A stretch of 64,000 nt of DNA from Forficula auricularia (Eukaryota > Arthropoda > Insecta > Dermaptera > Forficulidae): positions 4,828,465 to 4,892,464 of the forward strand of contig JALMQS010000841.1 of assembly GCA_024734495.1 (NCBI GenBank), given 5' to 3'. Of this stretch, positions 44,223-54,832 are shown piece after piece (positions within the stretch are counted from its first letter, which is position 1; the number at the start of each line of letters is the position of its first letter). The notes beneath the pieces are model-generated. The model worked only from the letters and a program-made list of their open reading frames with translations. It searched no databases and was not told the DNA's origin. The translations under genes were made by a program, and so were the position numbers.

Positions 44223-44400
44223 TATCCCTATGAGCGCATGCCTTGATAGTTTAGAAACGCTTCTTCGAAGCTCCGTTTAGTCAAGAGAGTCTGTAAAAGT
44301 CGTGTCTTTAGACTAATAGCTCGATCTTATTTAACAATTGACAAGAAAAGTTTTAAGAGGCCAATCATAAAATAAGTTCGCACCAGGGGGGGTATGCTTA

Positions 44401-44808
44401 GCATGATGATATGCGACAAGGGAGAGGGGGGTCTAAGAAAACGTGACGTTGGCACTTAATCAATTTTATTTTAATGTTTTTCTTAACTTGTTAGCAACAA
44501 ATCGTTTATAGGTGAGGAGGGTCTGACTTTTGAGATATTATATATGTTAATGGGTTCCAGGAAATTGACGCAGCTTGACCAAGGGGAGTCCCAAAGGCGA
44601 AATTTTGAGTGATGTTTTATTGAACCGCCTGTATTTAGACAACCAGAAATGACCATTAGTAGGTAGGTTGCATTGTCAGGCTTCTACGAAGACAGGTTTT
44701 TATCGATTTCTTGTACTGTAATTTTACTCCAAAGAAATTCTTGAAAGAAAGATTAACCTCTAAAACTATATTTAAATTAAAAATTAATTTGATTTTCATT
44801 TGTAGTCC
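44401..44808. other. Nothing recognised
   Basis: Contains G-runs and ACGTGACGTT near 44450, faintly like the MITE at 3268. No coding similarity. Confidence 0.3.
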
Positions 44809-45530
44809 TTTTTAACCGACTTCAAAATAAGGAGGAGGTTCTCTATTTGACTGAATTTTTTTTGTGCCTATGTTACCTCATATCTCCGCCAATTATGAAC
44901 CGATTTCGAAATTTTTTTTTGCATATGGTCCAGTCTACGTTCTGATTGATCCCATTATTTTTGGTAGGTATTAGACCTTTTTTGTTAGGTTTGTTCAGGA
45001 CTAACTTCTTTGTTTATGAACCGATTTCAATGATTCTTTTTTTATTGGAAAGGGGGTATCTTAAAGATGGTGCACTATTAATTTAGTCAAGTTCTGATGA
45101 TATAATCACTATTAATAACACCATTAAAAAGAGAAAAATAAAAATTTTTAAGAAAAAAATAAAACCGACTTCAAAAAAATTAAATGCAACAAATAAAATA
45201 CACTAAAAGGTATAAAATAATTATTATCTTATTTAGTTACAACTAGACGACGAAATATTAACATGAAATTACTTTTTAAGTCGGTGCCAAACATATACCT
45301 TTTATGAATCGCACTCGACGGATCTTACTTAGTACGTTTGGTGGGTACACTCGCTTATAGGTATAGTTTGTTTGGCACCGACTTCAAAAAGTAATTTCAT
45401 GTTAATATTTCGTCGTTTAGTTGTAACTAAATAAGATAATAATTATTTTATACCTTTTAGTGTATTTTATTTGTTGCATTTAATTTTTTTGAAGTCGGTT
45501 TTATTTTTATCTTAAAAATTTTTTCTGCAT
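44809..45530 (+). repeat. Family B repeat (B6), uninterrupted
   Basis: Complete copy from TTTTTAACCGACTTCAAAAT to TCTTAAAAATTTTT, same orientation as B5. No clear flanking duplication beyond T-runs. Confidence 0.75.
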
Positions 45531-46975
45531 TTCGTTTCGGTTAAATTTGAATAACCTAATTATTTATTTAGTGTATGGCAATACAAAGAAAACAAAAAGT
45601 AGGCGCTTTCTTGAAAACAATTATATAATTTATAAAAAATAAATTAAAGAAAAATAAATAAATAATGATCAATATACAATATACAATTATAAAAAAACTT
45701 CGACCTCGAGGCCCGAAAGCCTCACCATCGAATGTCCATTATTTTTATTTTATTATAAATTATTCTCACTCCTTATTATGGTAAGGGAAAAAATTGATAA
45801 AAAAAACCCCATATACTTTATTTTTAACATAAAAAAAAAAAAAACAAAACAAAATGAATGATGATGAAATGAATATCACTAAATGAGAAATGAAGTGTCA
45901 CATCCGGTATAGTTCGTTAATTAGAGGGTTGAGACTTGATTGTGCATTATTTTCGAATTTTTAACACTATTTTCTAGGTTTTCTTTTAGAGAAGTCATGT
46001 TTAGCCCGATTCTTATTATATCGTTGTTGATTCCTGGAGGAATAAATTAAAGAATATATTTGCTGCTAAATAGGAAAATTTTAATTTAATTGAGATTACA
46101 GTTCTAAGACTTTATCTCTATTATTCTTTAAATTCAATAGTGACTAAGATTCTATAAAATATATAAACTAGTTGTTGACCCATCACTAAACAACACCTAA
46201 GCTCTTGGTTAAAAAGTGATAATAAATACTTAAACATAAATTTCACTAAAAATTAAATCATTAAATTTATTCAATTTTTTAAAGTCCATCTCCCTTATCT
46301 ATCAGTACATGCAGTGTTAAATAAAATAAATAAATAATAGGTATAGTACTTTTGGCAAAATTTAGTTTAAAAGAAGTGTGAGATGTCTCTTAAATATTAT
46401 TTTATTTCATGTCTTCGTACAATATTTACGCATCTTTGTAATTAATGACCTGAGCCCAAATAAATCTACGTTATATTTGTTTTCTAATTTTGTTATTTAA
46501 TATTTTTTAGACCCCTCTATTTTTATCAGCCATTAAGTATTCAAAGAATCCTTTAAAGACCTCCAAATACATGGATTATGAACTAACAACAGCATTTTAC
46601 CCACAGTAAATATTTACTAGGCGTGAATTTACCTACAAATTTCACTCCATTTATGTTAACGATTGAAAGAAGAAAAATCTGGGTTTTCGATTTTTGTCTT
46701 TATTAGTATATCAAAATCTACCATCTTCTCAAATTTTAGCATTCTATGGTCATTTTAAGTAATCTAGATTTTATATGAGTGAGTGAGCGAGTGAGTGAAT
46801 GACGAATTAGCCTATATTTGGATTGTTCTAACTTGAACAATATGTGCAATAGATATGGGACAATTGTCATTCAGCAGCTTATGGACTTGTATTGAAATAA
46901 AGTTATAATATTCATGCATGTTAACTTTCTCAGTGCAAAGCTACAGAGAAGTTAGATCTACTTCAAGAAAAGGCA
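45531..46975. other. Long AT-rich stretch, nothing recognised
   Basis: Includes a GAGT/GAGC simple repeat at 46777-46802. No coding or repeat similarity seen. Confidence 0.4.
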
Positions 46976-47129
46976 GTCCGTCCGGACATGGCGGGGCATT
47001 GCTGTACCCCCAAATAAGAGGGGGCGCCTTCCCTAAGACTTTAATGCAAACAAGACTCAATGTTGTCTAATTTCTAGGCGCGAAAATAAAGATTTCCCTG
47101 ATATTCACTTCGATTCGAATACCCTGAAA

Positions 47130-47732
47130 ATGTGTGACAGCCTATCCATGTTGGGCGTCTCTGTCGCATCTGACCTGTCTTGGAATGAACACATCTCCTC
47201 TGTGGCGAAATCTGCAGCAAGGAAGATTAGCTACTTATTTAGGTCCAAACGATTTTGCAAGCCCCCACATCTTTTCACCATCTACATGGCCCAAATCCGC
47301 CCCTGTCTCGAATACGGCTCTCATCTATGGAGAGGAGCCTCTAAATATTTTCTTGCTACACTGGATGCAATTCAGAAACGAGCTGTCAGGCTAATTGGCG
47401 ATTCTACCCTCACCGACTCCCTCGACTCGCTAGCTCATCGAAGAAATGTCTCTGTCCTTTTCCTTTTCTATAGATACTATCACGGCAGGTGCTCTGATGA
47501 GATAAAATCAATAGTTTCCCCCAAAGCATGCTTTGCACGTAGCACGTGTTTTACCGACTCCCAACACTCTTTCGCGGTCAAATTGGCAAATTGGCAAAGT
47601 GCCGGACCACTTAATTCGCCAATACATATATCCCCATGACTTCAAGGAACTGGAACTCTCTCCCAGCCTCCATCTTTCCCAGCACTTATAATCTTCAAAC
47701 TTTCAAAACCCGAGTGCATAGACACCTCCCGT
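47130..47732 (+). pseudogene. LINE reverse-transcriptase polyprotein, C-terminal part
   Basis: The open frame 47130-47639 encodes MLGVSVASDLSWNEHISSVA, then QIRPCLEYGSHLWRGASK, LDAIQKRAVRLIGD, LAHRRNVSVLFLFYRYYHG. This is the typical region after the RT palm in Jockey-superfamily LINEs (thumb and C-terminal part). One frameshift near 47625 moves the frame to MTSRNWNSLPASIFPS and LQTFKTRVHRHL. The endonuclease and the YADD palm are missing here. The 37787-38561 copy supplies the overlapping upstream part. Confidence 0.8.
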
Positions 47733-47978
47733 ATGAGAATAAATAGATTTTCGAAATATGTTTTATATATATTTTTAGAAAATATATTAAAAATATAAAA
47801 ATTTTGTGTTAAATTTATATAAAGTTTATGTTTTTTTATATATTAATATAATTATATTTTAAGAATATATAGAAAACATAAACTTTATATAAATTTAACA
47901 CAAAATTTTTATATTTTTAATATATTTTCTAAAATATATAAAAAACATATTTCGAAAATCTATTTATTTCCATACGGG
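47728..47978. repeat. Long AT-rich near-perfect palindrome
   Basis: Arms of about 110 bp, from CCCGTATG outward ends to the AGTTTATGTTTTTTTATATA centre, are almost identical inverted copies. Even the outermost CCCGTATG/CATACGGG pair matches. It interrupts the LINE tail. Confidence 0.8.
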
Positions 47979-48130
47979 CTACGTCTACACCTCTCACTTA
48001 ATCAACTTTCCTTCTCTTCGGTAATGCAAGGGTCTTTCGAGATCAATAGGGGCTGCATCTTTACTGGTGCACCCCTTCTTGCATTCAATTGCATTAATAA
48101 AAACATTACCCTGGCACCTGGATAAGCCCA

Positions 48131-48599
48131 AGGTGGCCCTGTAATAGGACCTCTTTTAAAAGATATTTGCTCAGTCGACTATACATATGAAATATCTCGG
48201 GTTTGAATATTTTCTCTAAGCCAAATTTTCTAATATTTGATAAGGAAACCATGTTTCTAAATGTTGAATCGTAATGGAATTAAAATTAAAAAAACTCATT
48301 TCATACAATAATAAATTTGTAACATTATTATTATTATAAATAAATTAGAAATTATTATTATTATTGATATGACGATCATTTTAATATTTTCTTTATTGAA
48401 CTAAAATTTCCAGACTTTTTAACATAATTTTTCTCTTATTACATTATAAAATATCAAAATTTATTCTTAGATTCTAGAATGATTTGAATTTATTATATGT
48501 ATATCTAGCTATAAGTCTCGTTATTATATCAAATTTATGTTAAATAATAAAAAAAAGAAAACTTAGTAAAAGACTGAAATATGAAGTGAGGCTTTAGTT
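48131..48599. other. AT-rich stretch, nothing recognised
   Basis: No coding or repeat similarity seen. Confidence 0.3.
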
Positions 48600-48895
48600 C
48601 AGCTACTCCGTCCGGATAGAGAACATGCACCAACCAGTCTCATAAAGATGCCAATGTAGGGTGGAAGAAGAGTCGGAGCAGGCAGGAAAGGAAGGTGAAC
48701 CACCCACCGACTTAACTTACGAGGTGTGGGCGATTCTTTCTCATTGGTGTTGCAATGAGAAAGAACGAGCACCGGCAGTCAACCGGGTTCGGTGCAAGTG
48801 CCGTTTTGATTCTGATGGATTGGTGACCTCGAACGAAGCTAGAGCCTCCCTTTCTTTCGGGTTCACCCTCGTCACCCACCGGGTCTAAGTGAAAT
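48600..48895 (+). other. GC-richer segment with short ORF and hairpin
   Basis: A compositional outlier with a 75-codon frame (48661-48888, no ATG) ending at TAA. No known domain. Within it a hairpin with a 12-13 bp stem (TTCTTTCTCATTG with CAATGAGAAAGAA, 48734-48766) is visible. Could be an unrecognised retroelement body or a structured RNA. Confidence 0.3.
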
Positions 48896-48899
48896 ACGA

Positions 48900-49344
48900 G
48901 AATAAGGATCTAGCTGTTGCATCAATCCTATTTTCAATTCATCCCTTCCAATACCATTTAGCTCAGCCATTTAATGTGAGCAATTATCATAAGAATTCGT
49001 TAATTAATAATCCAGTAAGAGTAGATATACCTAGAAACTAGGATATATAAAAAATGTATTGCTCTCGTCTAGTTAAGGAGGTCCTTTCGCTCCATTTGAG
49101 TCAAAAGAAGTGCAGTATCTAATATTTAATAAAATAAGTTAAAATACAAATGAAAATAATAGAATTAAAAAATAAATAATATGAACTCCGTAAATGTTTG
49201 AAATAAAAACAATTATAAAAGAAATAATTAAATACAAAAAATTAGTTTGATTTTTCAAATCAGCTGATAATAACTCTTGTATGATTTGGCAATGCGTTGT
49301 ATTAAAACTGTTAATGTTTTCATCCAAATATAGCATTTATGTGA
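48900..49344. other. AT-rich stretch, nothing recognised
   Basis: No coding or repeat similarity seen. Confidence 0.3.
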
Positions 49345-50060
49345 TTTTTAAACGACTTCAAAAAAGGAGGAGGTTCTCTATTCGACTGATTTTTTTTTTT
49401 GTGCATATGTTACCTCATATCTCCGCCAATTGTGAACCGATTTTGAAAAAAAATTCCATTAGGTTCAGTCTAGCTTCCGATTAGTCCCATTTTTTTCATA
49501 GGTATTAGACCTTTTTTGTTAGGTTTGTTTAGGCCTAACTTCTTTGTTTATGAACCGATTTTGATGATTCTTTTTTATTGGAAAGGGGGTATCTTAGGGA
49601 TGGTGCCATATTAATTTGGTCAAGTTCTGATGATAGGATCACTATTAATAACATCACTAAAAAAGAAAAATAAAAATAATTTTAAGAAAAAATAAAACCG
49701 ACTTCAAAAAAATTAAATGCAACAAATAAAATACACTAAAAGGTATAAAATAATTATTATCTTATTTAGTTACAGCTAAACGACGAAATATTAACATGCA
49801 ATTACTTTTTGAAATCGGTACCAAACAAACTATACCTATAAGCGAGCATACCCTCCAAACGTACTAAGTAAGATCCGTCGAATGTGATTCATAAAAGGTA
49901 TATGTTTGGCACCGACTTAAAAAAGTAATTTCATGTTAATATTTCGTCGTTTAGTTGTAACTAAATAAGATAATAATTATTTTATACCTTTAAGTGTATT
50001 TTATTTGTTGCATTTAATTTTTTGAAATCAGTTTTATTTTTTTTCTTAAAAATTATTTTT
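49345..50060 (+). repeat. Family B repeat (B7), uninterrupted
   Basis: Complete B copy, same orientation as B5 and B6. Its central loop is inverted relative to B5 and B6 (AAACTATACCTATAAGCGAG precedes the GTACTAAGTAAGATCC block), as in B3. Confidence 0.75.
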
Positions 50061-50894
50061 ATTTAAATTAAATATCTCAGTAAATTCCTCGGTCAATCAT
50101 ATATTTTATTGCAAAAAAGAAACCTGCATGTTTCAAAAAGCTAATTTTTAGTTTTTTTAACTTTATATAATCAACTAATAGTAGTATAATTCAAGAGAAA
50201 GTGTCAGGATATTAATTTTCCATAAAAGTAAGATACATTTTCAAAAATTTGCTCGGTAATGTGTGATTGAAACTTCACTAAAGCATAGATAGAGACTTAA
50301 ACTATTATAAAAAATTAAGTTATAGTTATAATCTAATATTATTTATTTAACATTGGCGGCAAAAGGACCTCCTTAAAATACCTTATACATATATAATGTA
50401 TATTTACGAGACATGAAAAAAGAATTAAAAACATCGAGAATCTAAATCAGTCTTTCCTTACGTGGGGCCCACGCCCCACGAGAGGGGGATTTGATTATTA
50501 AGGGGGAAATTCCAAAATGGGCTCGTCCAGATAAATATAAAAATCTACAAAATTAATTAACCATATTTGAAAAAATAAATGTTAATAAAATTTTATATTA
50601 TGTACCTTCAGCAATATACATATGTGCCCATAAAATGTGAACTAAGTCAAAAAAAAATTGTTTTTTCATATTTTATGTTCCATCCATTTTAAAAGTAGGT
50701 ACAGCAATAAGATGTCGGTATTGAAAAATTGCATAAAATTGAACCGTGTGAATTGGATTTCTAGTTGACTCTATACAGAATTCGAATCTTCTTTATTTTA
50801 TAAAACTTTAAATATATCCAAACTAATGTTTATCTGAAGGAGACAATAAAAGAGTGTCTCTTCTGCTGGAATTATAAATTTTATTTATTTATAA

Positions 50895-50936
50895 CGAGAC
50901 TATAGTTTCGAGGGCTTTGCCCTCTTCATCAGTCTA
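50895..50936 (-). ncRNA. Hammerhead-like motif, C3 left arm
   Basis: Minus strand: CTGATGA (50926-50932), unpaired A, helix II GAGGGC/GCCCTC with AAA loop, GAAAC (50905-50909), TATA loop, GTC (50898-50900). All core positions present. Confidence 0.6.
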
Positions 50937-51002
50937 TTACAATGGATTCACAGGAATTAATTTATAAAATTCATAAATTAATTCCTGTGAATCTATTGTA
51001 AT

Positions 51003-51046
51003 AGACTGATGAAGAGGGCAAAGCCCTCGAAACTATAGTCTCGTTA
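51003..51046 (+). ncRNA. Hammerhead-like motif, C3 right arm
   Basis: CTGATGA (51006-51012), unpaired A, perfect helix II GAGGGC/GCCCTC, GAAAC (51029-51033), TATA loop, GTC ending at 51040; predicted cleavage between 51040 and 51041. Helix I could form as GA/TC, a small internal loop, then TAA/TTA. This is the best-preserved copy. Confidence 0.65.
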
Positions 51047-51156
51047 TAAATAAATAAAATTTATAATTCCAGCAGAAGACACACTCTTTATTGTCTCCTT
51101 AAATATATAAAAATTCTGCTACTCTCGGCACAAAAAACTTTTAATTTAATGTTTAT

Positions 51157-51533
51157 TTATTTATTTATTTAGCTGTTTTAGCGAGTTTTACGGGCAAGAT
51201 GTCCAATACAGAAAAAAAGACATGTACAGGATACAACATTAAAACAATATTGAAATAATATATAATAACAGGTAGGTATTAATAACAACTTATTACACTG
51301 AAGTGGTGTTTAGAATGTGGCTAATGATTTTAAGATGATTTTTAAGTTGGTGAGGAGTTGTGCTGGAAAGGTCAAGATTGGTCGAGTGTTTATTTGCTAG
51401 TGTTTGAATTCTGTCAATGGCGTTGGTTTTACCAATGTTGGTTGAGTGATTTGGAACTACATTATAACAATCAATGACTTTTAGACCACTTTCATAATTA
51501 TGGGCACAGTATAAAATACACTTAAATGTATGG
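51157..51533 (-). pseudogene. LINE C-terminal fragment with (ATAA)-type tail
   Basis: On the minus strand an open frame of about 80 codons (51533 to stop at 51293-51295) reads KCILYCAHNYESGLKVIDCY, then NAIDRIQTLANKHSTN and LKNHLKIISHILNTTSV. It is followed by about 120 nt and a TAAATAAATAAA tail. The tail and the truncation at the 5' side point to a LINE 3' end. The protein family is not recognised with certainty. Located inside the hAT at 50448. Confidence 0.45.
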
Positions 51534-51713
51534 TAAGATTGTAAGAACCATACAAAATACGAATCAACAAAATTTTGTTTTTGTAATTATATTTAAATAA
51601 ATAACAATTCATTTTTAGAGTATAAAAATTATATAGGTATATGCCACATACGGGACATGATAATTTTAGAAAGGCTTACGTGGGACATGGCACAAAAAAG
51701 TTTGGAAAACACT

Positions 51714-52330
51714 TTTTTACTTTATCCAATGCAAAGCATGGGTAAAATATTGTAATCGCTCTCGGGGCAAGCGTGGCTTCAAAGGGTCCTCAGGTAAAAA
51801 CTACGGAACCCATGGACTCAATTGAAGTCACAAATTGTAGTATTCAATTAGGTTGAATTTCAGCACGTGACGGTTTTGCCAAAAATTACAAGGGGTCTCG
51901 TCGAGAGGCCAAAAAGTGCGATTTTTTCATTTAGTGCGTGCGGATGGATGGATGGATGTATGTTATCGTTTTTTTGGCCCACGATTTTTTCCACACCGTT
52001 GCACCGATTGAAATGAAATTAAAAACCTAGCATTCTTTTAACAAAATAAAGCGCTGATTAGTTTTTGGTACATATCGGTCCACAAACATTAGTACTTTAT
52101 TTTAGTACTTTTTTAGTTTTTTCTAAATATCTTGAAAATGACTTAACCAATTTTGATGAAATTTAATATCCTTATTAAGTACCTTAGGGACCACAAAAAG
52201 GTTAAATAAAGTTTTTAGTAAAATTATATTTTAAAGTACTTTACTCTAGAACATATTAATATTTCAAATGAATTTGGATAAAGTTTAGCAACGATCCGTT
52301 GCAGTTTATTTGAAACTAAAAAGCGATTTT
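51714..52330 (-). repeat. Family E repeat (copy 2), longest uninterrupted
   Basis: Starts with hairpin-forming TTTATCCAATGCAAAGCATGGGTAAA-like sequence (two arms around AAA), continues with the blocks seen at 9062, 7430-7530 and 5160-5250, and ends at the GCAACGATCCGTTGC palindrome. It unites fragments found separately elsewhere. Confidence 0.65.
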
Positions 52331-53560
52331 TAAAAAATACCTACTACCGACCAATAATTAAATCTTTCATTGATTTTTAAGTCATTTATACATAAGATTT
52401 TATTTATACCTTCTCCCGCATAATTGCACAACATATTGTACAAATCATCTAAGGATGTAATTATTTGAATGATCTAAGATTAAAACTGCGAGACGAATAT
52501 AAATTTGCTTGAATTCTACTCTCATTGTAATTTCTAGAGTAATTGAGCTGGGTATAAAATTTAAGTAAGTATGTTTTCTTTGCTTTGCTCGCTGCTTTTC
52601 CTTCAATGCAATATATTTACACTTTACAACAAAATTCAGAGATATATTGATAAAAATTTAACTAAACTTTCAGCGCTAAATAAGCCCGTTTGCTCTCATA
52701 GAGGCAGCCGCCCATCTATCATTTTGTCTCTACATTTTATGCCGATTTAAACCAAAGTTGGCTAATATCTACATTTCCTTTCTTACATTCAAATTTTCCC
52801 CAAATTTTTGCTCTTTCAAAGCGGAAAATTTCTAATAAATTCATCAATCTTTTTTACTTAAACATTAGTTTCCTTAAGAGCAAGATGATGCCAATTTTTT
52901 GGAAAATTGATGATAGCTTCTGCGCTATTCATAATATCTTTGAATTAAATATAATTTTAATGAAAAATTCAAAAATTACAATTAAAATTAAGAAATTTAT
53001 TATTTTTATTAAAAAAAAAATTAGTTAGGCTTAAATAAATAGATTAGTTCATTAATTTGTCGAGGATCTTATAGCGCGAGGGAATAAAAAAGGAAATTTC
53101 CAAATGGCTATTTCTAATAAGCATAATCACTAATTAAAATATGAATATCAATTAAATTTTATAGTCATTAAGGATTTTATCAGATGCTATGAAAAACATT
53201 TGTTCTCATTTTTACTTATTAATTATTAAAAGGCTTAAGCATCCGAACGAATTTTTAATCCTTGATCCCGAAACTAATTATTGTACTATTATTAAAATAA
53301 GACCAGGGATAATAGGTTCACTTAAAACTTTTCTTTAATATATTTTAATTTGAAACAATTCACTAGGTAGGTAGGTACTACATGTAAATATTAATTATAA
53401 ATTATTTGAACTAAATATTTAGTTTAGTAAAAAGTCAAACATATATATTTTCGAAATTTGGTGTTTTATGAGGCTCTTGAAAACCTTGGAAACATGTGGC
53501 ATGTCTTCGTTAGAAAATAGAAATACAAAATTTCCTTATATTCTAACTATTTATTTTCAC
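52331..53560. other. Long AT-rich stretch, nothing recognised
   Basis: No coding or repeat similarity seen. Confidence 0.4.
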
Positions 53561-53561
53561 G

Positions 53562-53895
53562 AAAAACTTTTTTAGACGTTTCAACGGATATTCTCACGCC
53601 ATCATCAGTCTACAAGGAAAACATATTCTTAATTACAGTCTATTCAATATTCACATGTCATTCTCAAGATAAAAGAAAACAAAAGAGGAGAAAAGCAACA
53701 TAGTACATTTTTCTGTGCAGAATTTCATCCTCTTTCCAATATTAATATTTGTTGTTATTTTTATTACAAGCTTTAGTTGATTACTTGAATATAATGTCGT
53801 TAACTGTGGAAAGAGAATGAAATTCTGCACAGAAAAATGTACTATGTTGTGAAAAGCCAGGGTGAGTTTTCTCTTCTTTTGTTTTCTTTTAAGAG
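53562..53895. mobile_element. Foldback with hammerhead-like motif
   Basis: 53677-53740 (AAAACAAAAGAGGAGAAAAG, ATAGTACATTTTTCTGTGCA) is mirrored by 53808-53890. A hammerhead-like motif lies just outside the left arm on the minus strand, as in PLE-derived foldbacks. Confidence 0.5.
53572..53612 (-). ncRNA. Hammerhead-like motif near 53.6 kb
   Basis: Minus strand: CTGATGA (53602-53608), unpaired T, helix II GGCG paired with CGTT by two wobbles and two GC pairs, GAAAC (53578-53582), GTC (53575-53577). Confidence 0.45.
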
Positions 53896-54063
53896 CACCA
53901 GGAAATTATTACTTTTTATAATTCCACTAAATCTGGAGTTGAGACAGCTGATCAAATGTGTTCTATTATACATTCAGTGTCAGTCAGATCATAAGACGCT
54001 GGCCGATGGTCATTTTTTTCGCTCCTCTGAACGTGGCCAATAAAAATTCCCAAGTGAGTTCGA

Positions 54064-54363
54064 TTGGGAATGCCCTCTGGAACTACTAAAAGAAGAATCT
54101 TCCTCAAAACTTTGTCTCATCAACTTGTGATTGGACAACTAGCCCGGCGAAGTCTGAATAAAAGTGGAAATCCGACTCAGCTGCAATTCAGCTTGAAGAG
54201 GTTTTTACCTAAAAAATAATGTGAAAATTCTCCCTCCCTTCCTCCCAAAAGACGCAAGTGTAGGATGTGCATGGCTGAAACAGGATTTAGGAAGATGACA
54301 TATTACGAATGTCAAAATTGTCATGAATCCATCTGCCTAGGCCACGTAAATCCGCTCTGGTAG
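54064..54363 (+). pseudogene. piggyBac transposase, C-terminal cysteine-rich domain
   Basis: The frame reads RRIFLKTLSHQLVIGQLARR, then after a stop (TAA, 54217-54219) KRRKCRMCMAETGFRK, TYYECQNCHESICLGH and a final TAG. The F-x-x-x-LxxQL block followed by R-R, then the C-x2-C, C-x2-C/H, IC-L-x-H cysteine/histidine cluster, is the C-terminal end of piggyBac-type transposases. That zinc-binding region recognises the transposon ends. The DDD catalytic core is absent and TTAA-flanked termini were not found, so it is an isolated remnant. Confidence 0.8.
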
Positions 54364-54682
54364 ACCTGTTATTCAACTGCTTCTTTGGAAGACTCATCAT
54401 AGGTTTCCGCGCATGACTGCGGCAAACAATGATGGTCCCACATGTCAAAAGGCTGTATACTACTTTGGTTTCCCGTTTTTTACTTTTTAATTTTTTGAAA
54501 AACTGCAAATTTTTACAAAAAATCGGAGTTTTTCTTTCATAAAATGACAACCATTCATCCTAGAAACATGATTTCTGTCTCATTCTCTAGATAATTTTGT
54601 TGGCTTAAACGTTTACTTGAATAAATTTTTTAATGAAACTCTTAGATTTATAGAATCCATGCCCCATTTGAGGATTCGGATC

Positions 54683-54745
54683 ACATAATTTGTAGGAAAT
54701 TTTATGAACTTTCATTTTGATAAGAAAGGTATTAGTTATGACTTT
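54683..54745 (+). repeat. Family J fragment
   Basis: AATTTGTAGGAAATTTTATG followed by AACTTTCATTTTGAT matches the inner arm of J1 and J2. Confidence 0.55.
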
Positions 54746-54832
54746 GTGTTTATAAAATGGTTCCAAGAAAATATTAGGTATATAATTTTTTTGTTTAGAA
54801 AAAACCCTTTAAAAATACTTTAATTATATATT

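Larger units (their letters stand above)
43076..44400 (-). pseudogene. Decayed LINE tail, split by two insertions
   Basis: 43076-43180 (TTGGGAG...AAAGCATGCTTTGGGA...AATTATTGAT) and 44225-44400 (GCATGCCTTGATAG..., TCAAGAGAGTCTGTAAAAGT) match consecutive parts of the LINE at 37787-38100. A foldback (43187-43408) and D3 (43412-44222) separate them. Heavily mutated, no frame. Confidence 0.55.
47043..48130 (+). mobile_element. CR1/L2-like LINE 3' part, split by an AT palindrome
   Basis: 5'-truncated at CAAACAAGACTCAATGTTGT. Coding at 47130-47732, followed by a palindrome (47728-47978) and then a probable LINE 3' tail to about 48130. Same family as the piece in the zinc-finger array. Confidence 0.65.
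50834..51146. mobile_element. Penelope-like foldback C3, 10-bp TSD
   Basis: Two arms from GAGACAATAAAAGAGTGTC to AGGAATTAATTTAT are inverted copies with almost no spacer. The C1-type tail (CTCGGCACAAAAAACTTT) follows. Flanked by TAATGTTTAT (50824-50833 and 51147-51156). Confidence 0.8.
50448..51713. mobile_element. hAT-type element hosting a PLE and a LINE tail
   Basis: Left end CAGTCTTTCCTTACGTGGGG. Right end AAAAAAGTTTGGAAAACACT, just before family E begins. Both have hAT-like form, and the CCCACG/CGTGGG blocks match. The 8-bp duplication could not be confirmed because E abuts the right end. No transposase. Confidence 0.45.
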
